Assembly (NCBI GenBank): GCA_903934745.1 | Contig: CAIZOZ010000189.1 | Span: forward strand, 1-23,153 | DNA from: an uncultured cyanobacterium | GTDB lineage: Bacteria > Cyanobacteriota > Cyanobacteriia > PCC-6307 > Cyanobiaceae | Length of the DNA: 23,153 bases | Direction: 5' to 3' | Shown: positions 1 to 7,177 of the stretch, in pieces | Numbering within the stretch: position 1 is the first letter of the stretch | Layout: each line of letters opens with the position of its first letter | The notes under the pieces: model-generated | Databases searched by the model: none | What the model saw: the letters and a program-made list of their open reading frames with translations, nothing else | What the model was told of the DNA's origin: nothing | Program-made: the position numbers and the translations under genes

Positions 1-1
1 A

Positions 2-289
2 GTTGGGGCCTCCAGCGGCTCACCCTCCGCTTTCGATGGCGAGGACGATCAGCTTCAGGACGAACCCCCCGGACGAAGTCCGCAGCGCCGGACAGCAACG
101 CGGGAGTCGCTATCCCTAGGGCCCTCCAGCAGCGGCGGCGATCCACTGCTGGAGGGCCTCAGCCTGTTGGCCGGGGTCAGCATCGGCCTGTTGACCCTGG
201 TGGTGCCTCTGCTCAGCGTGATTTCCGATCGGGGTGCTGGCAGCGGTTTGCTCCCTGAGCCTGCTGCCCTCAGCGGCCGCCGTCGCTGA
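2..289 (+). CDS. 3' end of an unknown protein with a C-terminal membrane segment (5' truncated)
   Basis: A reading frame is open from base 2 to a TGA at 287-289, giving 95 residues with no start codon inside the window, so the gene begins upstream. The first 45 or so visible residues are polar and low in complexity (acidic stretch, then Arg, Pro and Ser rich), like a disordered linker. Then comes a hydrophobic segment at about visible residues 51-72 (LLAGVSIGLLTLVVPLLSVI) and a short basic tail ending GRRR. The tail suggests a single C-terminal membrane anchor. I do not recognise the family. The long open frame with a clear hydrophobic segment supports real coding, but the lack of an N-terminus keeps confidence moderate. 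Confidence 0.55.
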   Translation, partial: VGASSGSPSAFDGEDDQLQDEPPGRSPQRRTATRESLSLGPSSSGGDPLLEGLSLLAGVSIGLLTLVVPLLSVISDRGAGSGLLPEPAALSGRRR

Positions 290-406
290 ACTTTCTCCGC
301 CGCCCCGCCGTGATTGCAGCGGCATCCTTGGCGGTGGATCGGCAAAAGCGTTGAGCTCCCAGCTGCGTCAACGGCGGATGGGCTGCTCTGGTCCACGCCC
401 GGAGCT

Positions 407-1102
407 CTAGGCCCGCCGCTGCAGCAGGAACCCTTCCACATCCAGTGCCTTGAAGACGAGCGCCGGATCACAGAATCCGGCGGCATTGACCAGGGAGGTG
501 AGCCTGGCCAGGCCGATTGGATGGAGGCCCTGGCTGAGGGCATCCAGGGCCTCGGCGGCAGCCGTGAGACCGCTGGCCCGCTGGAAGCCCAGCCAGGCCT
601 GTTCCACCTGGGCCTGCAGGGGTGAACGTTCCGAGCGCATCAGATCGACGAGCACCAGCTGCCCGCCCGGCCGCAGACTGCGGGCCAGGGCGGTGAGGAA
701 GGCGAGCTTGGCGCCGTCATCCGCAAGCGACTGCAGCACCAGCACTGAAAGGGCGCCATCAAACGCCGCCGGAGCATCGAGCTCCTCGATGGTTGACTGC
801 CGCCAGTTGATCGCACCGGCGGCGGCGCCATCAAGCCCATCCTGGGCCAGCCGTTGGCGCGCCACCGTCAGCATCTCGACCGCAGGATCGATGGCTGTGA
901 GCTGCCAGTCGGGCCGTTGGGAACGGGCTTCCAGCAGTTCTGCCCCGGTGCCGCAGCCGGCCACCAGCACTGCCGAACCGGTGGCTGAGGCCAGGGGCGA
1001 TGCCGCCAGCAGCGAAACGGCCAACCGCGCCAGGCTGGCGTAGCCCGGAATCAACTGCTGCACGACGAGGTCGTAGTTGGAGTGGGTCAAGGTTGGCGCC
1101 AC
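407..1102 (-). CDS. class I SAM-dependent methyltransferase
   Basis: 231 residues from a GTG start at 1102. The Rossmann-fold SAM-binding motif I is clear at residues 46-56 (LVAGCGTGAEL). An acidic residue for the ribose hydroxyls follows in TAIDPAVEM, and a motif near residues 145-153 (RPGGQLVLVD) is typical of post-motif III. The N-terminal stretch HSNYDLVVQQLIPGY resembles the start of CmoA-like and related small-molecule methyltransferases, but the substrate cannot be read from sequence. It is divergent to the ferredoxin gene across a 149-base gap that holds a strong inverted repeat. No good ribosome-binding site precedes the GTG. The methyltransferase fold is secure; the exact role is unknown. 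Confidence 0.85.
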   Translation of the reverse strand: MAPTLTHSNYDLVVQQLIPGYASLARLAVSLLAASPLASATGSAVLVAGCGTGAELLEARSQRPDWQLTAIDPAVEMLTVARQRLAQDGLDGAAAGAINWRQSTIEELDAPAAFDGALSVLVLQSLADDGAKLAFLTALARSLRPGGQLVLVDLMRSERSPLQAQVEQAWLGFQRASGLTAAAEALDALSQGLHPIGLARLTSLVNAAGFCDPALVFKALDVEGFLLQRRA

Positions 1103-1161
1103 GCTGCTCGGATGTTAGACAGCTTGGCCGTTGGAGCAGGTCCTGGGCCAGGGGGGTGGCA

Positions 1162-1200
1162 CCGGCCGCCATGGGCTTCAAAGGCGCCGATGGCGGCCGG
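1162..1200. repeat. 11-bp perfect inverted repeat in the divergent gap before the ferredoxin gene
   Basis: The arms at 1162-1172 (CCGGCCGCCAT) and 1190-1200 (ATGGCGGCCGG) are exact reverse complements. After one mismatch, three more pairs extend the stem inward (1174-1176 with 1186-1188). The element lies between the methyltransferase (-) start and the ferredoxin (+) start, about 50 bases upstream of the ferredoxin GTG. It could be an operator, a 5' leader hairpin of the ferredoxin mRNA, or a structural element. The sequence does not decide between these. Confidence 0.5.
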
Positions 1201-1251
1201 GGGCCGCAGGTGGCGTAAGTTGGGCGGCGCCCTCTCTCCCCCGGATCGACC

Positions 1252-1614
1252 GTGCCCACCATTCGCTTCGAACGTGAAGGCCAGCAGGTCGGATGCATCG
1301 AGGGCGCAAACCTGCGTAAGGCTGCCCTGGACGCCGGGATCAACCCCTATGCCGGCCTCAATAATTTCAACAACTGTGGTGGTATTGGCCAGTGCGGTAC
1401 CTGCGTGGTTGAAGTTCTTGAAGGCGGCCGCAATCTTTCGCCCCGCAGCGATGTTGAAGAGGTGTATCTGTCTGATCGCCCTGCCAGCTATCGCCTCAGC
1501 TGCCGCACCACGGTCAATGGTGACGTGACCGTGCGGACCCGCCCCAGCAATGCCGTGGGCAAGGGATCCAACAGCCTGGTGGGCGCCCTCAAGGCCCTGA
1601 TCGGCAAGAAGTAG
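1252..1614 (+). CDS. [2Fe-2S] ferredoxin-like electron carrier
   Basis: 120 residues from a GTG start at 1252. The beta-grasp ferredoxin fold is shown by four cluster cysteines, C42, C48, C51 and C84, in NNCGGIGQCGTCVVEV and RLSCRT. The spacing is CX5CX2CX32C. The usual photosynthetic plant-type ferredoxin has CX4CX2C, so this spacing is closer to the adrenodoxin/Isc-like arrangement. The protein is less acidic than PetF and has a basic C-terminal tail ending GKK. That argues against the main photosystem I acceptor and for a specialised partner. A GC-rich hairpin follows at 1637-1672. The ferredoxin-fold call is firm; the electron partner is unknown. Confidence 0.9.
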   Translation: MPTIRFEREGQQVGCIEGANLRKAALDAGINPYAGLNNFNNCGGIGQCGTCVVEVLEGGRNLSPRSDVEEVYLSDRPASYRLSCRTTVNGDVTVRTRPSNAVGKGSNSLVGALKALIGKK

Positions 1615-1636
1615 AACTCTGGCCTACCCAGGGTCC

Positions 1637-1672
1637 GGGGGGCGGCCAGGTCGTTCTGCTCGGCTGCCCCCC
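1637..1672 (+). terminator. GC-rich hairpin after the ferredoxin gene
   Basis: Bases 1637-1646 pair with 1663-1672 through ten pairs, including one G-U; C1647-G1662 adds an eleventh and leaves a 14-base loop. It begins 22 bases after the ferredoxin stop and ends 24 bases before the next start. There is no U-tract after it, so it is not a classic intrinsic terminator. It may be a processing or mRNA-stabilising hairpin instead. Confidence 0.4.
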
Positions 1673-1696
1673 ACCCACTTCTGCCGCCAGATCTGC

Positions 1697-2062
1697 GTGT
1701 CCCACCCCCAAGGCCAGCCTCGCCTTTACAGCTACTCTGCCTGCAGCACCTGCCGCAAGGCCATCACCTGGCTGAATCAGCAGGGTATTGAGGTGGAGGT
1801 GCGCGATATCACCATCCATCCGCCCAGTGTTCAGGAGCTGGAGGCTGGTTTGCAGCAGCTGGGCCGCTCCAGATTGTTCAACACCAGTGGCCAGAGTTAT
1901 CGCGCCTTGGGTGCAGCGGTGGTCAAGGCTCTCAGTGATCCTGAAGCGCTGCAAGCTCTCGCTGCCGATGGCAAGTTGATCAAGCGGCCCTTCCTGATCA
2001 GCGCCGCTGGTCAGATCAGCACGGGCTTCAATCCGCAGGAGTGGGCGGGCCTTCTGGGCTAG
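1697..2062 (+). CDS. ArsC/Spx/MgsR-family thioredoxin-fold protein
   Basis: 121 residues from a GTG at 1697. The N-terminus LYSYSACSTCRKAITWL carries a CXXC pair (C16, C19) directly after the first beta strand, as in Spx and MgsR. RDITIHPPS and the late KLIKRPFLI segment match the family signature, where the Arg-Pro precedes the cis-Pro strand. Members include arsenate reductases and redox-sensing RNA polymerase-binding regulators. The CXXC form is more Spx/MgsR-like than the single active Cys of E. coli ArsC. No ars genes are nearby. The 3' end overlaps the convergent membrane-protein gene by 35 bases. The family is secure; reductase versus regulator is open. Confidence 0.85.
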   Translation: MSHPQGQPRLYSYSACSTCRKAITWLNQQGIEVEVRDITIHPPSVQELEAGLQQLGRSRLFNTSGQSYRALGAAVVKALSDPEALQALAADGKLIKRPFLISAAGQISTGFNPQEWAGLLG

Positions 2063-3548
2063 GCACCTTCACCATCAATTGATCAAGTTCGGCAATCAGG
2101 GTCTCGATGCCTGAGCGGTTGATCTGGCTCACATACGTGCCTTTGAACTCCTCGAGGACGGCACACAGAAGCTGCTGGGAGCGTTCCAGGGCCGGGCCAC
2201 TTTCCAGGGCTGCGGCCAGCTCCTCCCAGAAGCGATCAATGAACCGCTGCAGCAGCTCCAGCTGCTGGTCGTCGCGGCGGCCCAGGCGCTCGCCCGTGGT
2301 GCGGGTGAGATCGATCAGGCTGTCGACCACGCCGGCGGCCAGCTGGCGGCTGAATCCCTTCTCCACCTGCAGCAGGGGTTGAAGCTGGCGCAGCGGCGGG
2401 GGCACCATCGTGTTCTGCAGGCTCTGTTGCAGGGCATGGCCCAGCACCCCCTGCAGCTCCGGGGCCAGGCGCGGTGCCACCTGCACCAGCAGCAGCGGCG
2501 CCCAGATGCGCACCAGCTCCACCAGTTCGCGCTCGTCGTGGTTGACGACCGTCTGATGACTGCGCAGGGCCCGGATTCGGTTCGGCCAGCGCCCCGAGCG
2601 GATCAGCCCCTGAATGCCATCGATCAGCTGCAGGGCCATCACCTCAAACAGCTCCACCGCCAGCAGGGCCACCACCGCACGGCTGATCACAGCCCGCAGC
2701 GGTTCCAGATTGATCAGGCGGCTGGACTGCAGCCGTTGCACCACGGGTGCCAGCCGTAACCAGCGCCAGAAGGGCAGCAGCAGCGGCAGGTCGATCCAGC
2801 GACGCAACAGGGCCTCACCCCAGCCCAGTCCGGGCAGGAGGCGGCGCAGACGGATCACCCGCAGCAGGATGTCCAGGGCGAAGACGCTCTGGAACAGCAG
2901 CAGGTCGTAGCGCCAGAAATGATCGGTGGGTCGGCCGTTGTCATCGATCGAGCGCCAGTAGTTGGTGGCCACCAGGGGCAACACCTGCTCCCGCCAGAAC
3001 CGGCGCTCCTCAGCCCAGGGCACCCTGGCCAGGCGCTGCGGATCGAGCAGATCGGCGGCGGCCTGGCGGGCTGAATCCCGGTTGGCCCGTTGCCGCAGGC
3101 GATTTTTGATCTTCTCGAGGGTGCCCGAGGCGCCGGTGGCCTCAAAGGGATTGCTGTCGATCAGTTGGCCACTGAGTTGCACCTGGCGCTGCAACAAGAG
3201 CACCAAGGCCGGGGAGAGGGGCACCCCGGCCGGCTGCTGCTGCAGGGCGACATCGAGCTGGTCAAAAGCCCGGCGGTAGGCCTCCGTCTCGCGATGGGGT
3301 TCGATGCCCTTGATCGGATCCACCCAGGGGGTGATGTCGGGGATGGCGTGCAGGGGCAGCACCAGCGGCACCGATGGGATCGGATAGAGATTGCGCTGCA
3401 GCCAGAAGGTGCGCAGCGGCACATAGGTGAGATCAAAGCCCACCCACACCAGATTGAAGCTGGCCCAGATGGCCACGAACCGGTCCCAGTTCCGCCCGAC
3501 ACGGTTGCCGGGCCTGGGAAGGACCTGATGCCAGCGAGGGCGTGCCAT
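2028..3548 (-). CDS. conserved membrane protein with an ion-channel-like N-terminal half (unknown function)
   Basis: 506 residues from an ATG at 3548. Hydrophobic segments lie at about residues 24-46, 215-230 and 286-310. Between the last two is an amphipathic Arg-rich stretch at residues 227-273 (ILLRVIRLRRLLPG, then WIDLPLLLPFWRWLRLAPVVQRL), which looks like the S3/S4 region of a voltage-sensor domain. The C-terminal 180 residues are soluble and helical, rich in Leu and Gln, ending in a Pro-rich tail. I recall no characterised homologue, though the overall type looks like a conserved cyanobacterial hypothetical. The gene starts 22 bases from the assigned lepB start on the opposite strand. 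Coding is certain from length and composition; the channel-like reading is inference. Confidence 0.8.
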   Translation of the reverse strand: MARPRWHQVLPRPGNRVGRNWDRFVAIWASFNLVWVGFDLTYVPLRTFWLQRNLYPIPSVPLVLPLHAIPDITPWVDPIKGIEPHRETEAYRRAFDQLDVALQQQPAGVPLSPALVLLLQRQVQLSGQLIDSNPFEATGASGTLEKIKNRLRQRANRDSARQAAADLLDPQRLARVPWAEERRFWREQVLPLVATNYWRSIDDNGRPTDHFWRYDLLLFQSVFALDILLRVIRLRRLLPGLGWGEALLRRWIDLPLLLPFWRWLRLAPVVQRLQSSRLINLEPLRAVISRAVVALLAVELFEVMALQLIDGIQGLIRSGRWPNRIRALRSHQTVVNHDERELVELVRIWAPLLLVQVAPRLAPELQGVLGHALQQSLQNTMVPPPLRQLQPLLQVEKGFSRQLAAGVVDSLIDLTRTTGERLGRRDDQQLELLQRFIDRFWEELAAALESGPALERSQQLLCAVLEEFKGTYVSQINRSGIETLIAELDQLMVKVPSPEGPPTPAD

Positions 3549-3570
3549 CGGGAACGCGACCGGCGGATGG

Positions 3571-4347
3571 GTGCCTAATCTGCCTGCCGATCACGGTCCC
3601 TGCCGCACGAGTGCCTTGAGTCCCACGGAACCCCAACGTCACAAAGACAGCGCGAGGCCGATCCAACCCAGCAGCAAGCCGAGCGAGGAGAGCCCCTGGG
3701 TGTTCTGGCGCAGTGTTGTGATCACCCTGGCGGTGGCTCTTGGTCTTCGTCAATTCCTGCTGGAAGCGCGCTACATCCCCTCCGGCTCGATGCTGCCGGG
3801 GCTGCAGATTCAGGATCGGCTGCTGGTCGAAAAACTCACCTACCGCGGTCGAGCCCCGCGTCGCGGCGAGATTGTGGTGTTTCACTCCCCCCATCACTTC
3901 GACCCGGTGTTGATCAGCCAGAGCGGTGGTGGCAGCCCCCTGCAGTGTCTGCTGGTCAATCTGCCGCTGATCGGTGCCCTGCCTGAGGTGCAGCAACCGG
4001 CCTGCGACGCCTTCATCAAGCGGGTGATCGCGCTGCCAGGCGATCACGTGGTGGTGGATCCGCGCGGCCGGGTGAAAATTGACGGCCGAGCCCTCAACGA
4101 GCCCTACGTCAGGAACGATTGCCCGGTTGACAGCCGTGGCATGGGCCCTTGCCGCACCCTCGACGCGGTGGTGCCCCCGGGCCATGTGCTGGTGCTTGGC
4201 GATAACCGTGGCAACAGCTGGGATGGACGCTTCTGGCCCGGCGGCCATTTCCTGCCCCAGCGTGAAATCATCGGCCGGGCCTTCTGGCGCTTCTATCCGT
4301 TCAAGGCCTGGGGAAGCCTGGCGCCCACCAGCCCGTCGGCCCCCTGA
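3571..4347 (+). CDS. lepB: signal peptidase I
   Basis: 258 residues. Signal peptidase I removes Sec and Tat signal peptides at the outer face of the cytoplasmic or thylakoid membrane. One N-terminal anchor spans residues 44-63. The catalytic serine is S73 in YIPSGSMLP, and the general-base lysine is K150 in FIKRVIALPGD. The conserved box GDNRGNSWDGR lies near the C-terminus. The insert at residues 105-147, with two cysteines, is longer than in minimal cyanobacterial LepB. The GTG at 3571 leaves only 22 bases to the divergent gene. An in-frame TTG at 3616 would give a 243-residue protein with a more usual tail before the anchor, so the start is uncertain. The last 47 bases overlap the convergent dihydroorotase-like gene. 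Confidence 0.92.
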   Translation: MPNLPADHGPCRTSALSPTEPQRHKDSARPIQPSSKPSEESPWVFWRSVVITLAVALGLRQFLLEARYIPSGSMLPGLQIQDRLLVEKLTYRGRAPRRGEIVVFHSPHHFDPVLISQSGGGSPLQCLLVNLPLIGALPEVQQPACDAFIKRVIALPGDHVVVDPRGRVKIDGRALNEPYVRNDCPVDSRGMGPCRTLDAVVPPGHVLVLGDNRGNSWDGRFWPGGHFLPQREIIGRAFWRFYPFKAWGSLAPTSPSAP

Positions 4348-5713
4348 GGCCGGAGCCCACCAGGGCCCCCTGGCCGCTGCCGAACTGGGGTGGAAGATTG
4401 GCCGCCAGGCCCTCCCGAATGCCCGAGTCTGTTGGGGCGTTGGGATCGAACAGGATCCAGCGCCGGCTGAGCGGCTGCAGGCTGGGTGGATCCAGGCCCA
4501 GAAAGGCGGCGGGGCCCCAGCAGAGGGCCTGCCAGAGCAGCTCGACTCCCCAGCCGGCCTCCACCACCAGGGCCTGCCAGAGCAGCGGCAACACCCGGCC
4601 ATGGCCGGCCAGACCGGGGCGGCGCTGATCGAGGGGCAGCAGCAGCTCTTCGGCGTCGAGGGCCTGGTGATGCACGGCCACCGCTTGAAGCACCCCATCA
4701 GCCAGGGCCGCGATCAGAGCCTGCCGGTCCTGGGGGCCGCCGAGGGAGGGCACGGTGCGCCAACCCCCATCGGCCGGATCGAGCCTGCTGCTATCAGCCA
4801 CCAGGTGCCACCAGTGGACACTGGCCGCTGGCGGCGCCGACTGGCGAGCCAGCCGGCGCACCGCCTCCTGGGTGGAGATGTTCATCAGCCGCAGGGGTGC
4901 CGCCGGCAGCAGGTCGCTGAGCCCCAGGATCAGGTCCAGCGGCAGGCTTTCACTGGCGACCGGATCCACCGGCCAGCCGGCCCGGAGCGCTTCCACCCGC
5001 TCGCGCACGAAACCCTGCTGACACAGCGAGGCGTCCCGGGGCGGCAGCAGCACGGGGTGGGATCCCATCTCCGCCAGCCGCAGGCCCCGCTCCAGCAGGG
5101 GCAGGGGCGGCAGCTGGTCGCCGCAGGCCAGACCAACGGCGCCAGCCGCGATCTGATCGCCATGGCGGGCAAGGTCCTGATCGGCTCCGTTCTGGCTGAA
5201 ACTGCCCCAGAGCAGCAGCTCCAGCGGTTCAGGCCAGCCCAGAGCCAAGCGCTCGGGTCGATCGCGCCACTCCGGGCCCCAGGGCAGCAGCGCCACGGTG
5301 CCGTAACCACCAGCGGCCGCCGCCGCCGCCAGGCTTTGCAGGGTTTCCGCCTGGCCCAGCAGGGGATCCTCCAGGCTGCTGTGGGGGTCGACCAGGGGTG
5401 GAGCCAGCCAGAGATCTGCCCCGGGGATCAGCTCGGCGTCGAGGGTCTGGTTGGCGGCACTGGCGTCGGCGGCTTGGTCTGAATCCGCTGTCCGGCCTGA
5501 ATCCGCTGGATTGAATGGCCCAGGGCTTGAGCCTGGGGAGCCCGGCGAGATCCACTGCAGAACGCCCCCCTTGATCAGCACATCGGCCCGCCGGTGCGGC
5601 AGGTCTGGGCCCTCCAGCAGGTTGACCCCTTGCAGCAGAACCAGGCGCTGCGGCTGGGTTTGCGGGGACTGGGAGGACGGGGCTGGTGCGGCAGAAGGCG
5701 TGGTTGGGGTCAC
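4301..5713 (-). CDS. dihydroorotase-like amidohydrolase homologue lacking catalytic residues
   Basis: 470 residues from a GTG at 5713. The architecture is that of type I dihydroorotase (PyrC): a small beta domain at residues 24-56 with LIKGGVLQWI, a TIM barrel, and the return of the beta domain near the C-terminus. The metal site is degenerate. The usual DxHxHLREPG becomes DPHSSLEDP (109-117), losing the second His. The His before the HxST segment is N278 (MNISTQEAV). The TDHAPH motif with the catalytic Asp becomes VHHQAL (347-352). The barrel sequence is otherwise well kept. It is therefore probably a non-enzymatic paralogue, like the pseudo-dihydroorotases that support aspartate transcarbamoylase in pseudomonads. 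Its start overlaps the stop of the upstream phosphatase gene (GTGA). Confidence 0.85.
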   Translation of the reverse strand: MTPTTPSAAPAPSSQSPQTQPQRLVLLQGVNLLEGPDLPHRRADVLIKGGVLQWISPGSPGSSPGPFNPADSGRTADSDQAADASAANQTLDAELIPGADLWLAPPLVDPHSSLEDPLLGQAETLQSLAAAAAAGGYGTVALLPWGPEWRDRPERLALGWPEPLELLLWGSFSQNGADQDLARHGDQIAAGAVGLACGDQLPPLPLLERGLRLAEMGSHPVLLPPRDASLCQQGFVRERVEALRAGWPVDPVASESLPLDLILGLSDLLPAAPLRLMNISTQEAVRRLARQSAPPAASVHWWHLVADSSRLDPADGGWRTVPSLGGPQDRQALIAALADGVLQAVAVHHQALDAEELLLPLDQRRPGLAGHGRVLPLLWQALVVEAGWGVELLWQALCWGPAAFLGLDPPSLQPLSRRWILFDPNAPTDSGIREGLAANLPPQFGSGQGALVGSGLRGPTGWWAPGFPRP

Positions 5714-7053
5714 AGGGCTCCGGCGGCGGTGCGATCCAGCACCCCGCCGAGATGGGCCGTCAGGTTCATGCAGCTGAGCACCGGGGGGCCGTCGGCGCCC
5801 TGGGGGTAATCGACCACCGTGACGGCTCCATTGCCCTGCTTGATCGCCCAGATCGCTTCCGGACCCAGCCCCAGCAGGCCGCAGAGGATCGTCTTGTTGA
5901 CGGCGTCATGGGCCACCACCAGGGCCGTTTCCGACGGATCGAGGCTGCGGGCGATCGTGTTCCAGGTGGTCAAGGAGCGATCCCAGACCTCCTGCAGGGT
6001 CTCCCCTTCGGGCATCTGCACGGTGTGGGGCTGGATCTTCCAGTCAGCGAGCAGCTCGGGCCATTGCGCGGCAATCTCCCGCTCGAGACGGCCTTCCCAG
6101 AGACCGTGGCCAATCTCCAGCAGTCCGGTGGTGCTGGTGAGGGGCACGCCGGGATGGTCCAGCAGGATCCGTTCGGCCGTCTGCCGGGGCCGGGCCATGG
6201 AACTGGTGTAGGCCCGCTGGATCGGCACCGAGGCGAGAAAGCGACGGGCCGCCTCGGCCTGGGCCAGGCCGTTGGCATTGAGTGGGATGTCGATCTGCCC
6301 CTGGAAGCGTCCTTCCCGATTCCAGTCGGTTTCGCCATGGCGCACCAACAGCAGCCGCGGCCCGGAACCCGCTGGGGGCAGCGGCTCGCCGAGGTGGCTC
6401 GAGCCATTCAGCGATTCGATCTGCACCTGGCAGCGGCCGAGGCCATCCCGATGCAGGTTGAGCACAGAGATTGAAGCGTTATCGAGCCGCAGCCGTCGGA
6501 AACCGCTGGCTGGCAGCCCCAGGGCCTGCAGCAGCAGACAGCGCAGGATGGCGTTGTGGGCCACCACCAGCACGGTGGCTTCCTCGGCCCCATCCAGGGC
6601 TTCACGATGGCCCTCCAGCAGCTGGGCCAGGAAGCGCTGGGCCTGCGCCATCAGCTCGGGAAGCGGCCGATAGGGCGTGCCGTCCTGCCGCTGCAGTTCC
6701 AGGGTCTCGGGCTGCTGCCGCCAGATCCGTTCCTGCTCCGGCTGGCGTTCCCGCACTTCGCTGCGCCGCAGGCCGCTCCAGGGGGCCAGATCGATTTCCA
6801 GCAGGTCGTCGTCGAAGCGGGGCGCCAACGGCTGGCCGTGGGCTTCCAGCAGCAGCTGGGTGGTGTCTCTGGCCCGGCTCAGCGGTGAGCTGTAGGCGGC
6901 GGTCAGGGGCAGATCGGCCAGGGCCTTGCCGGCCTCGCGAGCCTGTCGCGCTCCTTCCTCCAGCAGCGACGAGAGATCATCCCGGCCCTGGAACCGCTGT
7001 TCGAGATTGAAGCTGCTCAGCCCGTGGCGGACCAGCACGATACGAAGGGGCAC
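5710..7053 (-). CDS. tandem histidine phosphatase (phosphoglycerate mutase superfamily)
   Basis: 447 residues if translation starts at the GTG at 7053, which puts the first RHG motif at residues 9-11 as in the family. The frame is open further upstream, but that part runs into the divergent gene and looks non-coding. There are two complete domains. Domain 1 has H10, R60, E86 and H166; domain 2 has H239 (LVRHGETDWN), R288, E313 and H382 (VVAHDAVNK). Both therefore keep the phospho-acceptor His, the second His and the conserved Arg. Substrates could be phosphoserine, phosphoglycerate, alpha-ribazole phosphate or sugar phosphates; sequence alone does not choose. It is the first gene of an operon with the dihydroorotase-like gene, overlapping it by 4 bases. 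Confidence 0.9.
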   Translation of the reverse strand: MPLRIVLVRHGLSSFNLEQRFQGRDDLSSLLEEGARQAREAGKALADLPLTAAYSSPLSRARDTTQLLLEAHGQPLAPRFDDDLLEIDLAPWSGLRRSEVRERQPEQERIWRQQPETLELQRQDGTPYRPLPELMAQAQRFLAQLLEGHREALDGAEEATVLVVAHNAILRCLLLQALGLPASGFRRLRLDNASISVLNLHRDGLGRCQVQIESLNGSSHLGEPLPPAGSGPRLLLVRHGETDWNREGRFQGQIDIPLNANGLAQAEAARRFLASVPIQRAYTSSMARPRQTAERILLDHPGVPLTSTTGLLEIGHGLWEGRLEREIAAQWPELLADWKIQPHTVQMPEGETLQEVWDRSLTTWNTIARSLDPSETALVVAHDAVNKTILCGLLGLGPEAIWAIKQGNGAVTVVDYPQGADGPPVLSCMNLTAHLGGVLDRTAAGAL

Positions 7054-7177
7054 AGGCCTTGCGCCGCAGGCGAAGCCATCGTATGGGACCACACCGGGTC
7101 GGGTGGGCCCGGCCGGCGCTGCCCCTGAGGGACCGCCAGGGAGAATCGAGGCCATTCCGCTCCAACGAGGCCCCCGC

